The notes under the pieces: generated by a model
Told to the model about the DNA's origin: nothing
Seen by the model: only the letters and a program-made list of their open reading frames with translations
The model's database searches: none
NCBI RefSeq assembly: GCF_002777965.1
Contig: NZ_NGVR01000032.1
Location: 1 to 64,000 of the forward strand
Direction: 5' to 3'
Source of the DNA: Proteus columbae
Lineage (GTDB): Bacteria; Pseudomonadota; Gammaproteobacteria; Enterobacterales; Enterobacteriaceae
DNA: 64,000 nt
Program-made: the position numbers and the translations under genes
Part shown: positions 8,990-19,529 of the stretch, piece after piece
Layout of the letters: the number at the start of each line of letters is the position of its first letter
How positions within the stretch are numbered: the stretch's first letter is position 1

Positions 8990-11900
8990 TTAGAAGTAAT
9001 AATTTGTTGTCACCTTATTTAATTGAGAAAAATCATAGGTTTTATTATCATTAGATCTATCCATCTGCCCTTCTTTTATCTCTGCATGAGATGAATTGAT
9101 TAATTTTTCATCTTTATTTATCTCTTTATACTGAAAATCAATCACCCCTTTTACTTGATGGTGAATAATCTTACTTTGGCTTTCAAATCGTAAAAAAATC
9201 ATGGGTAGCGATTTGCTTTTATCTGCTAATTCACTGACAGACATAATATTGATATGATCAAGATGATACTCTACATGACATAACTCTTTTTTACATTCGG
9301 TATATAACTTATCTAATCTCTCTTTTATTTTATCAAAATTATTCTCTACTTCTTTATATTCCTCATTGTTTTTATTTTTTATTTCATCAATAAGACTCCC
9401 TATTTTTTCTCTTATATTTGAAATAGTGTCTTTCCCTTTGTCATCTAATTTATATTCAGAAATAGAATAAGATTTAAAAATCTCATTCATGTTATTTTTT
9501 GTTTGTGATAAAAGATAATTTTTTCTTTCTTTCAAATCAAGCAACAATTGTTGTACACTTTTATTTTCACTAATCATTTCTATATTACTTTTAATTTTAT
9601 TTTTTCTATAGGACAGCTCATATTTATTCATTAATTTATTTTTTAACACTTTATCTGCAGATATCGTTAGATAAATATCATCAAGATAATTGGTTGAACC
9701 TGTATATTTACGTTCATTAGGAAAAGAATCCAATAATTTATTAATTTTTAATATTCGTTTATATATCCCCCTCACTGCAGTAATATCATTCTTAAATTCT
9801 CTTTCTTCACTTATTTTTTTACTATTAAATATCTCTATATTAAAAAATGCATTAATTCTTTTTTTAAAAAACAGTTCAAAGTTTTTTACTGTTGCTAACG
9901 GATACCATAAAATATCGTATTCAGCACGAACTGTTGATGGTGCGAATTTTAAATCTCTATAAATATCAAGCCCTAATTCAAGCAATTTTAAACTGACGGT
10001 TTTATTTGAAGGCGCACCATTAATATCCCCATAGTCAATAAATTTATTAATATTACAATTAAGCTTTAAGAGTTTTGCAATAGCACTAAATCCGACAGCA
10101 CTTCTCGGAATAGAGATCCCCCTACTATCAGTAATTGCTACATTGACATCAAAACTCGCTTCGCTTCTTAAATCAGCCACAAGGGCAACATCAATATCTT
10201 TATTTATTTCAAGCGAGGATTTATCTACCAAATTATGCTCATTAATAATAGAGTCAACTTTATTTTCACCGTGATAAACATGATGATTCTCTGTATTACC
10301 ATTAATAAACTGAGTAAGTTCACTCTGTTCTATTGAAAATGAAAAATTTGATTTTTTCTCATAATTTATTGCAAGATACGCACTTGCTGTAATCGGTGTA
10401 ATAAAACCATAATCAACGCGATTATCTTCCCACCTCTTGCGATATTCACCTATACCTGCCGATATTCCTCCTGTTACCTCTGTACTTATTTTATTTAAAA
10501 ATGAAAATTCTACTTTATTATCTTTTTTTGTCAGTGTGATTGCATGTGTTTTTGCAAAATTTGCTAATATAAAAGCATTTACACCAATATTTTTAGGTAA
10601 AGAAAATGCACTCATACCAAAAAAAGCATTTACACCATTAACATGATTAACTGTAACACTTTCGTTTTCTTTCAGTGCATTCACTAAAGAGTGAACAATA
10701 TCGCCATGACTTTTACCATTTTTAATACCAACAATATGTTTTGCTAAAACATCACAACTACGCTGGATATTTTGTTTACTACTCTCTAATGCAATTATTC
10801 TGGTTCCACTTGGTGTCGTAGCTTTATTTGCCAGATTTTTTATATTAGAAAAGAAGCCTCTAAATCCAGGGTCTGCAATTTTTGCTATATTAGTAACCAT
10901 TGCTTTACGTTGTTTTAATGCCCATTTTTGCTTTGTAGCTTCTATATGTATACGGGCATTATCAATAAATGAAGAGAAGAAAGGAATATGCTGACTACTA
11001 AAATTTCCAATCGTTTGTGTCGAGAAAGGTTGCCCTGTATGGTATTTTTTGTAATTATTTTCACCGACTTTTGCATAAAAGGATAATGGTGGCTCTTGTT
11101 TCAATCGAGTAACTTTATATTGATAGCTTTTAATCGCAAAAATATTTAAAGGATTAAGATAATAAATTTTTGTTCTTTTCCCCTTATCGACCACTAATTG
11201 TATTTGATTTAATACTTGTTTAATGCCTAATATTTTTTCATCCTTTTTTAAGGGTAATTTAAGTTCATGATATGTCCAAGGATTTTGCGAATCAACTTCA
11301 TCACTCGCTATTCTATCGGGAAGACCCGCTATAACTATTTTATGATCAACAAGTTTCATCCTCACTTCTAGAGAATTACGTTTTATACGTAACACTTTAT
11401 CATTTTCTATTTCATCTGTTGTTATATCCACAATATTTTCTGTGAAACTATTTTCTTTATCTATTGTATTGGCTTCTTTTTCAAGTTCTGAATCAGGAAT
11501 ATAAGATTCATAATCAACTATAAATTGGCTTACTTTATCCTGTTCCTCCTTATTTAATTCATACTCTTTCTTTATTTCTCTAAATTTTATTTTATAAAAA
11601 GAACTATCTTGTTTATCTCTCGTCTCATTTTCTCGTTTTTCAAGATCACTGATAATCGCATTATCATCTTTTGCTTTACCAATTAAATCACCGTTTAAAT
11701 TAATATAGAGTGATTTGAATTTTAAGTTATTTTTATCATTTGAGATTATCTTAAACACATCATAACTAAACCCTCCGTTAATGTGTTTCTGGTACAATCC
11801 TTTAAATAAATCATAACTTTCTCCTTTTACCAGTAATAATGAACCATCTTGTTCCAATGTTAACCCCATATTATTTAATACAGGCATATTAGTTGAACCA

Positions 11901-12115
11901 AGATACACATAATTAATAGCATGCTGATTGTTTAAAAAACTTACACTTTCATTTGTATCTCTATTTTTATTAGTGTAAATCTCTTCGCTATTTTTAATGT
12001 TTTCTATCTTTTTACTGAGTATATTCTTTCCCTGTTTATATTTTGATAATGATATCATTTCACTATTTAAAGAAAAAACATTGCTATTTTCAGCGTTTTT
12101 TATACCTATCATCAT
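8990..12115 (-). CDS. Very large orphan protein, possible AvrE/DspE-like effector
   Basis: I do not recognise this 1041-residue protein with certainty. There is no signal peptide and no membrane helix. Residues 1-65 are polar and rich in Ser/Asn/Lys. Residues 70-100 and 245-345 are short beta strands of propeller-like look (for example LEQDGSLLLV and IQLVVDKGKRTKIYYL). A WxxxE motif is seen at 280-284. Residues 485-600 are beta-hairpin-rich with VNHVNGVNAFFG, GGISAGIGEYRKRWEDN and FSFSIEQSELTQFI, and residues 820-950 are long charged helices with coiled-coil character. This order faintly recalls the C-terminal part of the AvrE/DspE type III effectors, which are usually far longer (about 1800). 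No secretion genes lie nearby. The gene is much more AT-rich than its neighbours and uses AAA, AAT and TTA codons heavily, which suggests acquisition. The ribosome site before the double ATG is weak. Confidence 0.6.
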   Translation of the reverse strand: MMIGIKNAENSNVFSLNSEMISLSKYKQGKNILSKKIENIKNSEEIYTNKNRDTNESVSFLNNQHAINYVYLGSTNMPVLNNMGLTLEQDGSLLLVKGESYDLFKGLYQKHINGGFSYDVFKIISNDKNNLKFKSLYINLNGDLIGKAKDDNAIISDLEKRENETRDKQDSSFYKIKFREIKKEYELNKEEQDKVSQFIVDYESYIPDSELEKEANTIDKENSFTENIVDITTDEIENDKVLRIKRNSLEVRMKLVDHKIVIAGLPDRIASDEVDSQNPWTYHELKLPLKKDEKILGIKQVLNQIQLVVDKGKRTKIYYLNPLNIFAIKSYQYKVTRLKQEPPLSFYAKVGENNYKKYHTGQPFSTQTIGNFSSQHIPFFSSFIDNARIHIEATKQKWALKQRKAMVTNIAKIADPGFRGFFSNIKNLANKATTPSGTRIIALESSKQNIQRSCDVLAKHIVGIKNGKSHGDIVHSLVNALKENESVTVNHVNGVNAFFGMSAFSLPKNIGVNAFILANFAKTHAITLTKKDNKVEFSFLNKISTEVTGGISAGIGEYRKRWEDNRVDYGFITPITASAYLAINYEKKSNFSFSIEQSELTQFINGNTENHHVYHGENKVDSIINEHNLVDKSSLEINKDIDVALVADLRSEASFDVNVAITDSRGISIPRSAVGFSAIAKLLKLNCNINKFIDYGDINGAPSNKTVSLKLLELGLDIYRDLKFAPSTVRAEYDILWYPLATVKNFELFFKKRINAFFNIEIFNSKKISEEREFKNDITAVRGIYKRILKINKLLDSFPNERKYTGSTNYLDDIYLTISADKVLKNKLMNKYELSYRKNKIKSNIEMISENKSVQQLLLDLKERKNYLLSQTKNNMNEIFKSYSISEYKLDDKGKDTISNIREKIGSLIDEIKNKNNEEYKEVENNFDKIKERLDKLYTECKKELCHVEYHLDHINIMSVSELADKSKSLPMIFLRFESQSKIIHHQVKGVIDFQYKEINKDEKLINSSHAEIKEGQMDRSNDNKTYDFSQLNKVTTNYYF

Positions 12116-12239
12116 AATTTACCAATTAATTGCTAATTTATGATTCATATTCAACAAAATAATCCTTGGTGAATATCTATTTAACGCTAAATTTTTATTA
12201 CATTATATGAAAAATAAAAAAAGTGATGTTTTTTGAAAG

Positions 12240-12280
12240 TAAAAATAAAAAAATAGGCAATAAACTAAAATTTATCGCCT
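12240..12280 (-). terminator. Intrinsic terminator of ghrA
   Basis: AGGCAATAAA (12255-12264) pairs with TTTATCGCCT (12271-12280) with one wobble. On the minus strand it is followed by TATTTTTTTATTTTT. It isolates ghrA from the large gene downstream. Confidence 0.8.
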
Positions 12281-12307
12281 TTTATCTAAAATAAAAATAA
12301 AAGAAAC

Positions 12308-13249
12308 TTAATAGCCACTCTTCATATCAACGATGCCTGAAGGCATTTCTCCGTTTTCAATTCGTTGAATATTTTCAACAATCGTATCCATCGCAATCGT
12401 AGGAATTGTGAAAGCTGCAATATGTGGCGTAATAGAAATGCGAGGATGTGTCCAAAATGGGTGCATTCCCGCCAAGGGTTCTTGAGCGAAAACATCCAAA
12501 GTAGCATCAGCAATATGCCCTTGATCTATGGCTTCTAATAAATCTTGATCGACTAAATGCGCACCACGAGCAAGATTAATTAAATAAGAAGAAGGTTTAA
12601 GTTGCTCAAAGAGTGAAAAATTTAAAATACCGTGAGTTTCAGGTGTATAAGGTAATAAGTTAATCAGTAAATTACACTCTTTCAGAAAGTCACTGAGCTG
12701 ATCTTTTCCGTGAAAACTTTCAACATTTTTAATTTGTTTTTCACTGCGACTCCAGCAACGAACTTTAAAGCCAAGTTCTGCAAGTTTAGTCGCAACACTT
12801 CCACCTAAAGCACCTGGACCTAAAACGCCAATCACAAAATTATCATAAGAGTGCGCAGGAAGCTGTTTCCATAAACGTTGTGATTGTTGACGTTTATAAT
12901 CATCCATTCGACGAAAGTAATACATCACTTTAGCAATCGCATATTCTTGCATTTGAAGTCCCATTCCGGTGTCTTCCAAACGCATAACCGGAACGCCTGT
13001 TGGTAATGTGCCGGGCTTTTGTTGTTCTTGCTTTAAAATAGCATCAACACCTGCCCCTAATGCAAAAATACCTTTAAGGTGATTACGACTTGCCAGCATT
13101 TCATAAGGAGGAAGCCAAACCATGGCATAATCAGCAGGTTGATTATCGCCTGGTTCCCAAATGCGTATATTGGCATTTGGCAAACGTGCCTTCATACCAT
13201 TGATCCATGTTTCTGCGTCAAAAAAAGGATGATAATAAATAATATTCAT
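12308..13249 (-). CDS. ghrA: GhrA, glyoxylate/hydroxypyruvate reductase
   Basis: The start at 13249 follows GGAGGAAGG by four to five bases and gives 313 residues, the GhrA length; the longer frame up to 13276 has no such site. The product is a D-2-hydroxyacid dehydrogenase: a nucleotide-binding glycine loop in VLGPGALGGSVATKL (about residues 141-155), the NLARGAHLVDQDLLEAI segment with the substrate-binding Arg, and the late HPRISITPHIAAFT with the catalytic His. It reduces glyoxylate and hydroxypyruvate with NADPH in the cytosol. In E. coli it sits next to serX and ycdX; here the tRNA neighbour is kept but ycdX is not. Confidence 0.92.
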   Translation of the reverse strand: MNIIYYHPFFDAETWINGMKARLPNANIRIWEPGDNQPADYAMVWLPPYEMLASRNHLKGIFALGAGVDAILKQEQQKPGTLPTGVPVMRLEDTGMGLQMQEYAIAKVMYYFRRMDDYKRQQSQRLWKQLPAHSYDNFVIGVLGPGALGGSVATKLAELGFKVRCWSRSEKQIKNVESFHGKDQLSDFLKECNLLINLLPYTPETHGILNFSLFEQLKPSSYLINLARGAHLVDQDLLEAIDQGHIADATLDVFAQEPLAGMHPFWTHPRISITPHIAAFTIPTIAMDTIVENIQRIENGEMPSGIVDMKSGY

Positions 13250-13492
13250 TTTGCCTTCCTCCAGCATTTTTATCATAGGGTGCGAGGGTTACGTTCTGAT
13301 TTCAAGTCTCTTTGAATAAGTTGTTAATAAAAATGTTGAGAATGTTAACCAGCTAACGAAATTCTTAATTCTTTTTTCAATACAACAACCCATATTGGTA
13401 TTGCTTTACTACATAATTTGTTTAGCATTTGTGCATATTGTTTTTTATTTGACTGCTTGAGACAAAAGTTAAAGGAAAAATGCATTTAGCTG

Positions 13493-13521
13493 TTGACGCC
13501 TATGCTCCTTTTCCATATAGT
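13493..13521 (+). promoter_or_regulatory. Sigma-70 promoter of the tRNA-Ser gene
   Basis: TTGACG (13493-13498) and TATAGT (13516-13521) are separated by 17 bases and followed by the GC-rich discriminator AGCGCCCCG, as in stable-RNA promoters under stringent control. The tRNA begins 45 bases further on. Confidence 0.85.
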
Positions 13522-13565
13522 AGCGCCCCGTTGAGAGGTGTTAAGTACATATCCAACGACAATAC

Positions 13566-13653
13566 GGTGAGATGTCCGAGAGGCTGAAGGAGCACGCCTG
13601 GAAAGTGTGTATACGGCAACGTATCGAGGGTTCGAATCCCTCTCTCACCGCCA
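13566..13653 (+). tRNA. serX: tRNA-Ser with anticodon GGA
   Basis: The 88-base sequence folds as a serine tRNA with a long variable arm (TATACGGCAACGTA). The acceptor stem GGTGAGA pairs with TCTCACC, the anticodon loop reads CTGGAAA, the T loop has GGTTCGAATCC, and CCA is encoded at the end. It decodes UCC and UCU. It differs from the E. coli serX/serW sequence by a few bases. It lies beside ghrA as in E. coli. No direct repeat of its 3' end, which would mark an integrated element, was noticed. Confidence 0.97.
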
Positions 13654-13662
13654 TATTTTAAG

Positions 13663-13697
13663 ATAGAGCCTAGTTTTTAGCTAGGCTCTATTTTTTT
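13663..13697 (+). terminator. Terminator of the tRNA-Ser gene
   Basis: ATAGAGCCTAG (13663-13673) pairs perfectly with CTAGGCTCTAT (13681-13691), followed by a run of eight T. Confidence 0.93.
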
Positions 13698-14228
13698 GCT
13701 CAAAAAACATCCACTTTTAGCCTTGTTTCCCTTCACTGCGTTGTTTATATCCATCACTCTTCTTTTTTGATGGCATTATTTTTAGTATACAACACCTTTT
13801 TATTTTATTTTTTACTTAATCGTTTTATTTAATAATTTCTTATCACTTAATTGTCGCTGATAATTGATTTTAATGAGTCAAAAAAACTTATGTAGTTGTT
13901 ATTTATGTCTATAAGATTTTTATGACGTAAAAAGTTTTTTATTACTCTATCTATAAACGACATTTATTCTAAAATAAAACGCTTTTTATAATTTTAAAAT
14001 AAATTTAAACTTTATTTTCAAGCAAGCAACAGAATAAATACAACAAGATACATTACATTATCTATTTATGTTAACTTATTAGTTTAATTGATTTTATTTT
14101 TACTAAGCTTTAAGATATGCATTAATAATTTGATGTATCACATTATTATCAGCGAATAAAAGCGATATCCTCTCTTTTCCTTATCGCCGTTATTCGGCAT
14201 CTGACTTCTTATTTTGGTTTGATCCTAA
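13698..14228. other. AT-rich intergenic region before dauA
   Basis: About 530 bases with no supported gene. The sequence is rich in TTTTAT tracts and should hold the dauA promoter, but I cannot pick a -35/-10 pair with confidence, and no riboswitch-like structure was recognised. Confidence 0.4.
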
Positions 14229-15929
14229 ATGAAAACTCATAAAGTTAACAGGGTTCGTCCCTTTAGTGCATTTATTGATGCATGTGTAAAAGAACCTTAC
14301 TCTTTTGCGCGTTTATTAAAAGATATTATTGCAGGGATCACCGTGGGTATTATCGCGATACCTTTAGCCATGGCTTTGGCTATTGGTAGCGGTGTTCCTC
14401 CGCAATACGGTCTTTATACCGCAGCTATTGCCGGTATAGTTATTGCTGTTTCTGGTGGCTCGCGATACAGCGTTTCAGGGCCTACTGCCGCATTTGTTGT
14501 GATCCTTTATCCTGTATCACAACAATTTGGTTTAAGTGGCTTATTAATTGCTACGCTTATGTCTGGTGTGATCTTAGTGGTTATGGGATTAGCTCGCTTT
14601 GGTAAGCTTATTGAGTATATTCCTGTTTCTGTAACACTTGGATTTACTTCGGGGATTGCCATCACTATCGCCACGATGCAAGTAAAAGATTTTTTTGGTC
14701 TTGAATTAGCACATGTGCCAGAAACCTATATTGACAAAGTTATAGCCCTAGGCTCTGCATTACCAACTATTCATATCGGTGATACGCTTATTGGTCTGAC
14801 AACTCTGTTTGTTTTAATTTATTGGCCTAAGCTGAATTTGCGTTTACCCGGACACTTACCCGCTTTAATCGCGGGTACTGCGGTAATGGGTATTGTAAAT
14901 ATGTTCGGTCATGATGTTGCAACAATTGGCTCACAATTTAGTTATATGCTTCCTAATGGAACAACAGGACAAGGTATTCCACCTATTTTGCCTCAGTTTG
15001 TTTTACCTTGGAATTTACCAAGCTCAGGTACATCGCTTGAATTAAATTGGAGCACTGTTTCTGCTTTATTACCCGCCGCTTTTTCAATGGCAATGTTAGG
15101 TGCAATTGAATCGTTATTATGTGCGGTTGTACTTGATGGTATGACAGGCAAAAAACATCACTCTAATGGTGAATTAGTGGGGCAAGGAGTTGGTAATATT
15201 GTCGCACCTTTCTTTGGTGGTATTACAGCGACAGCAGCTATTGCACGTTCAGCAGCTAACGTGCGTGCGGGCGCAACATCGCCAGTTTCCGCTATTGTTC
15301 ACTCATTATTGGTGTTACTAACTTTACTTGTATTAGCTCCTTTTCTTTCTTATTTACCTTTAGCCGCAATGTCAGCACTGCTGTTAATTGTTGCATGGAA
15401 TATGAGTGAAGCGCGTAAAGTTATTGATCTTATTCGACACGCCCCTAAAGACGATATTATTGTCTTAGTATTATGTTTATCGCTTACTGTTCTCTTTGAT
15501 ATGGTGATTGCAATTACTATCGGTATTGTGTTGGCTTCACTGTTATTTATGCGTCGTATTGCTAATATGACCAAAATAACAGAATCCCCTTATACCGATG
15601 ATGATAAGCAGTTATTAGTTGTGCGTATTAATGGTCCATTATTCTTTGCTGCCGCTGAACGTATCTTTAATGAATTACGTGAACGTAGTAAAGGTTATAA
15701 AACCATTATTATGCAATGGGATGCTGTTCCTGTATTAGACGCAGGTGGATTACATGCATTCCAGCATTTCGTTACTGATGTAAAACATGATACCCATGTG
15801 ATTGTGTGTGATATTCCTTTTCAGCCATTAAAGACATTGGCAAGAGCAAGGGTCACGCCAATTGAAGGTACACTGAATTTCTATCCTTCATTACAAAAAG
15901 CACTGGATGATTTGGAATTAATTCAGTAG
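14229..15929 (+). CDS. dauA: DauA, SulP-family C4-dicarboxylate transporter
   Basis: The 566-residue product aligns along its length with E. coli DauA (YchM). It has a SulP membrane domain (residues about 30-440; [40 protein letters not shown] and [20 protein letters not shown] are the family blocks) and a C-terminal STAS domain (about 455-560, with [15 protein letters not shown]). DauA carries succinate, aspartate and fumarate across the inner membrane, mainly aerobically at acidic pH. In E. coli it lies between ychH and prs; here it is next to tRNA-Ser, so it has moved. Confidence 0.92.
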   Translation: MKTHKVNRVRPFSAFIDACVKEPYSFARLLKDIIAGITVGIIAIPLAMALAIGSGVPPQYGLYTAAIAGIVIAVSGGSRYSVSGPTAAFVVILYPVSQQFGLSGLLIATLMSGVILVVMGLARFGKLIEYIPVSVTLGFTSGIAITIATMQVKDFFGLELAHVPETYIDKVIALGSALPTIHIGDTLIGLTTLFVLIYWPKLNLRLPGHLPALIAGTAVMGIVNMFGHDVATIGSQFSYMLPNGTTGQGIPPILPQFVLPWNLPSSGTSLELNWSTVSALLPAAFSMAMLGAIESLLCAVVLDGMTGKKHHSNGELVGQGVGNIVAPFFGGITATAAIARSAANVRAGATSPVSAIVHSLLVLLTLLVLAPFLSYLPLAAMSALLLIVAWNMSEARKVIDLIRHAPKDDIIVLVLCLSLTVLFDMVIAITIGIVLASLLFMRRIANMTKITESPYTDDDKQLLVVRINGPLFFAAAERIFNELRERSKGYKTIIMQWDAVPVLDAGGLHAFQHFVTDVKHDTHVIVCDIPFQPLKTLARARVTPIEGTLNFYPSLQKALDDLELIQ

Positions 15930-15946
15930 TTTTTTAGTTAAAAAAT

Positions 15947-15988
15947 AACGCCTTTAATTAATATTAAATAAAGATTAAAGGCGTTTTT
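15947..15988. terminator. Bidirectional terminator between dauA and yhcC
   Basis: AACGCCTTTAAT (15947-15958) pairs with ATTAAAGGCGTT (15974-15985), followed by TTT on plus and by T-rich sequence on minus. It serves two convergent genes. Confidence 0.88.
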
Positions 15989-16043
15989 AGTTGTGGCTAA
16001 TAAAAAGGTTTTACTTAAAATATTATTAATATTAGCGTTGTTC

Positions 16044-16967
16044 TTAATACAATATAAATGGCTTATTTACTCCACTTCCTTGCACACCTTTTTTTAATAA
16101 ATCTTGATAAAGTGCGTTCATTCCCAACCAGTGATTCTCACACCATTCTGGAGCTAATAAAGTAGGTTTTCTGGCACTGGCACACACACGATGATAAATA
16201 ATTTCAGGAGGAGTGTGGCGGATCATCTCACCTGCGGTATAAACATATTGCTCTTGTGTTAATGCGCTTATTCGCCCCGCTTTCCATGCTTTAGCTATCG
16301 TACTGCCGTCAACAATATGTAGAGGGTGTAATTTAAGTCCATCAGTACCCGTTTCGACAACACGATCTAATGTTTGCATATTCAGCAAATGATTTTCTCG
16401 TGGCAGTCCAATGATAAGATGCGTACACACTTTTAAACCACGACGGCGAGCTTCACGTGCAGTGGCTTGGTAGCATTGAAAATCATGTCCACGGTTAATC
16501 TGTTTTAATGTTTTATCGTGAGCCGTTTGTAAACCGAGTTCTAGCCATACTTCATAGCCTTTATCATGATACCCCTGCAATAAATCTAATACGCTAACAG
16601 GGACACAATCTGGTCGAGTTCCCACACATAACCCAACCATATCCGCTTGTAATAATGCGGTTTCATATAAAGTACGTAAGTATTCTACTTCGGCATAAGT
16701 ACTGGTATAGGCTTGAAAATAAGCAAGATAACGATGTGCGCGGTTAATATTTTTAGCTTGTAATGCAATTTGTTCTTCAATTGAGTGATATTGCGTTTGC
16801 TCATCAGCAAAAGAAGAGACATTACAAAAAGTACAGCCTCCCCGCCCCAATGTACCATCTCGATTAGGACAGTTGAAACCGCCATGAAGGGTGATTTTAT
16901 GAATTTTTTCGTGGTAACGGCGCTGGAGATCAGCGCCGAACATATTAACAACCGTATGCAGTTGCAT
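16044..16967 (-). CDS. yhcC: YhcC-type radical SAM protein
   Basis: The 307-residue protein belongs to the YhcC radical SAM family. Cys33, Cys45 and Cys48 in FNCPNRDGTLGRGGCTFCNV are the iron-sulphur ligands, and LGLQTAHDKTLKQINRGHDF follows the radical SAM barrel pattern. The chemistry and substrate are not established for this family. It lies 9 bases after the kdsA stop and could be read from the same transcript. In E. coli yhcC is elsewhere, so the neighbourhood is specific to this lineage. Confidence 0.85.
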   Translation of the reverse strand: MQLHTVVNMFGADLQRRYHEKIHKITLHGGFNCPNRDGTLGRGGCTFCNVSSFADEQTQYHSIEEQIALQAKNINRAHRYLAYFQAYTSTYAEVEYLRTLYETALLQADMVGLCVGTRPDCVPVSVLDLLQGYHDKGYEVWLELGLQTAHDKTLKQINRGHDFQCYQATAREARRRGLKVCTHLIIGLPRENHLLNMQTLDRVVETGTDGLKLHPLHIVDGSTIAKAWKAGRISALTQEQYVYTAGEMIRHTPPEIIYHRVCASARKPTLLAPEWCENHWLGMNALYQDLLKKGVQGSGVNKPFILY

Positions 16968-16975
16968 AACACATT

Positions 16976-17887
<912 letters not shown>

Positions 17888-18700
17888 TTAATGTAGAACA
17901 ATAGGATTTTGTTCTATCGAATGAATTTGGATTTTGATCATCTCTGAAATAGGATCTTCAGGGCATTGCTCAACAAAATAGTTTAAGTCAGAAATCGCCA
18001 CATGGTTACACTCTAACTGAGCAAAAATAAGTCCGCGATCACGTATTTCGTAAGGATCTTCCGGATCAAACATTAATACCGTTTCACTGGCTTTTAATGC
18101 TTGCTCCATATTCTTTTCTTCCATTAAAGAAACTTTCAATGTATCCAAAAGTTTACGAATAATAGAACTGTATTCTGATTCTTCTAAATCTGCCTCTAAT
18201 AATACAGAGGAGCCACCTACATTCCCTTTTAACCAAACTTCTAAGGTATGTTGAGATAAATATTCACCATTTATTGGGTTTAAAAATAGCGGTTGTTCAT
18301 TAGGAATATCTATTCTGATAATAAGTTGTGTAGGAAAGATAACCGGCACTAACGGTAAATTTAACGCTTGTGCGATATAAATAAGAATCGAACCCAGTGA
18401 AACAGGAGAGCCTACATGAGTCGCTAATACTTTATCTAACCATAAAGTATCAGAAAGGCAATATTTGCCACTTGCACCACTAAAGTGCCACTGCTTATAA
18501 AACAGTTTTAGCAATGCTTCTATCTGCTCTTTGGTATTTCCCTGTTGGGGAATTTCAGCTTCTGCTTGTTCGACTAATTGTGCCAGTTGATAACCAACAG
18601 AAGTGGTTGGAAAATCAGGTCGAATAACCTGAGAGATAAGGATCATGCCCTTAACTAAAGGGGCTTTATTAAATTCGTAATCAGCTATGGTTTCTATCAT
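17888..18700 (-). CDS. sirB1: SirB1-family transglutaminase-like/TPR protein
   Basis: The 270-residue protein matches the SirB1/YchA family: an N-terminal transglutaminase-like fold (residues about 40-160) and a C-terminal tetratricopeptide segment (about 190-255, with EQALKASETVLMFDPEDPYEIRDRG). No function is established. Its start overlaps the prmC end by 20 bases, so the two are translationally coupled. In E. coli, sirB2 lies between prmC and sirB1; here it is absent. Confidence 0.88.
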   Translation of the reverse strand: MIETIADYEFNKAPLVKGMILISQVIRPDFPTTSVGYQLAQLVEQAEAEIPQQGNTKEQIEALLKLFYKQWHFSGASGKYCLSDTLWLDKVLATHVGSPVSLGSILIYIAQALNLPLVPVIFPTQLIIRIDIPNEQPLFLNPINGEYLSQHTLEVWLKGNVGGSSVLLEADLEESEYSSIIRKLLDTLKVSLMEEKNMEQALKASETVLMFDPEDPYEIRDRGLIFAQLECNHVAISDLNYFVEQCPEDPISEMIKIQIHSIEQNPIVLH

Positions 18701-19529
18701 AATTCCAACGACCTACTGTCACTCGCTCATTACCGCCATAATCACGGAAAGTTTCCACACAGCAGTAACCCTTATCAATAAAAATATTGCGTACACCTTC
18801 GCCTTGTTGCCAGCCGTGTTCCAGTAATACCCATCCATTATCAGTTAAAAACTGACGAGCAGTTTCGATGATAATTTCGATATCAGCAAAACCATTTTTG
18901 CCAGCAACTAATGCGGTTAAAGGTTCAAAACGAACATCCCCCTGATGAATATGCTCATCATTTTCATCAATGTAAGGAGGATTACTGATTATCATACCAA
19001 ATTGATACCCAGAGAGTGAACTAAACCAACAACTTTCCATAAATTCTGTGTTGTTTAATGCTAAGTTGGTCGCATTCTCTTGCGCTAATGCCACTGCTTC
19101 AGCTTGAAAATCCACACCAATGATATGGCAATCTGGACGCTCTGATGCCATTGCTAACGCAATAGCGCCTGTTCCTGTTCCTAAATCAAGAATTCGGGTT
19201 GGCTCTGATGGCAATTTTTCTAATGCTTTTTCAACAAGGCATTCTGTATCTGGACGAGGAATTAATGTTGCCGGTGAGACTTTTAAAGGTAGTGACCAAA
19301 ACTCTCTTTCACCAACTAAATAGGCAATAGGTTCACCTTTAATACGTCGAGTAAGCAATTGCGATAATTGAGCTAGCTCGTCTGACGAAAGTACCGTTTC
19401 ATTAAAGGCAATTAAATAAGTGCGGGTACGTTGTGTTACGTACCCAAGTAAAATTTCAGCATCTCGTTTAGGGCTGTCACTTTCAATTAATTGCAAGGCT
19501 GCTTCACGCAGCCATTGTTCATAATTCAT
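18681..19529 (-). CDS. prmC: PrmC, release factor glutamine methyltransferase
   Basis: The 282-residue enzyme methylates the glutamine of the GGQ motif in release factors RF1 and RF2 using S-adenosylmethionine. It shows an N-terminal helical domain, the SAM site ILDLGTGTGAIALAMA (about 113-128) and the catalytic NPPY at 183-186. Its start is directly at the stop of prfA (overlap of one base), so enzyme and substrate are made together. Confidence 0.97.
   Translation of the reverse strand: MNYEQWLREAALQLIESDSPKRDAEILLGYVTQRTRTYLIAFNETVLSSDELAQLSQLLTRRIKGEPIAYLVGEREFWSLPLKVSPATLIPRPDTECLVEKALEKLPSEPTRILDLGTGTGAIALAMASERPDCHIIGVDFQAEAVALAQENATNLALNNTEFMESCWFSSLSGYQFGMIISNPPYIDENDEHIHQGDVRFEPLTALVAGKNGFADIEIIIETARQFLTDNGWVLLEHGWQQGEGVRNIFIDKGYCCVETFRDYGGNERVTVGRWNYDRNHS

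Noticed and set aside
13566-13697. Integrated element at the tRNA-Ser gene
   Set aside because: tRNA-Ser is a common integration site, but no integrase, no repeat of the tRNA 3' end and only a normal terminator and dauA follow.
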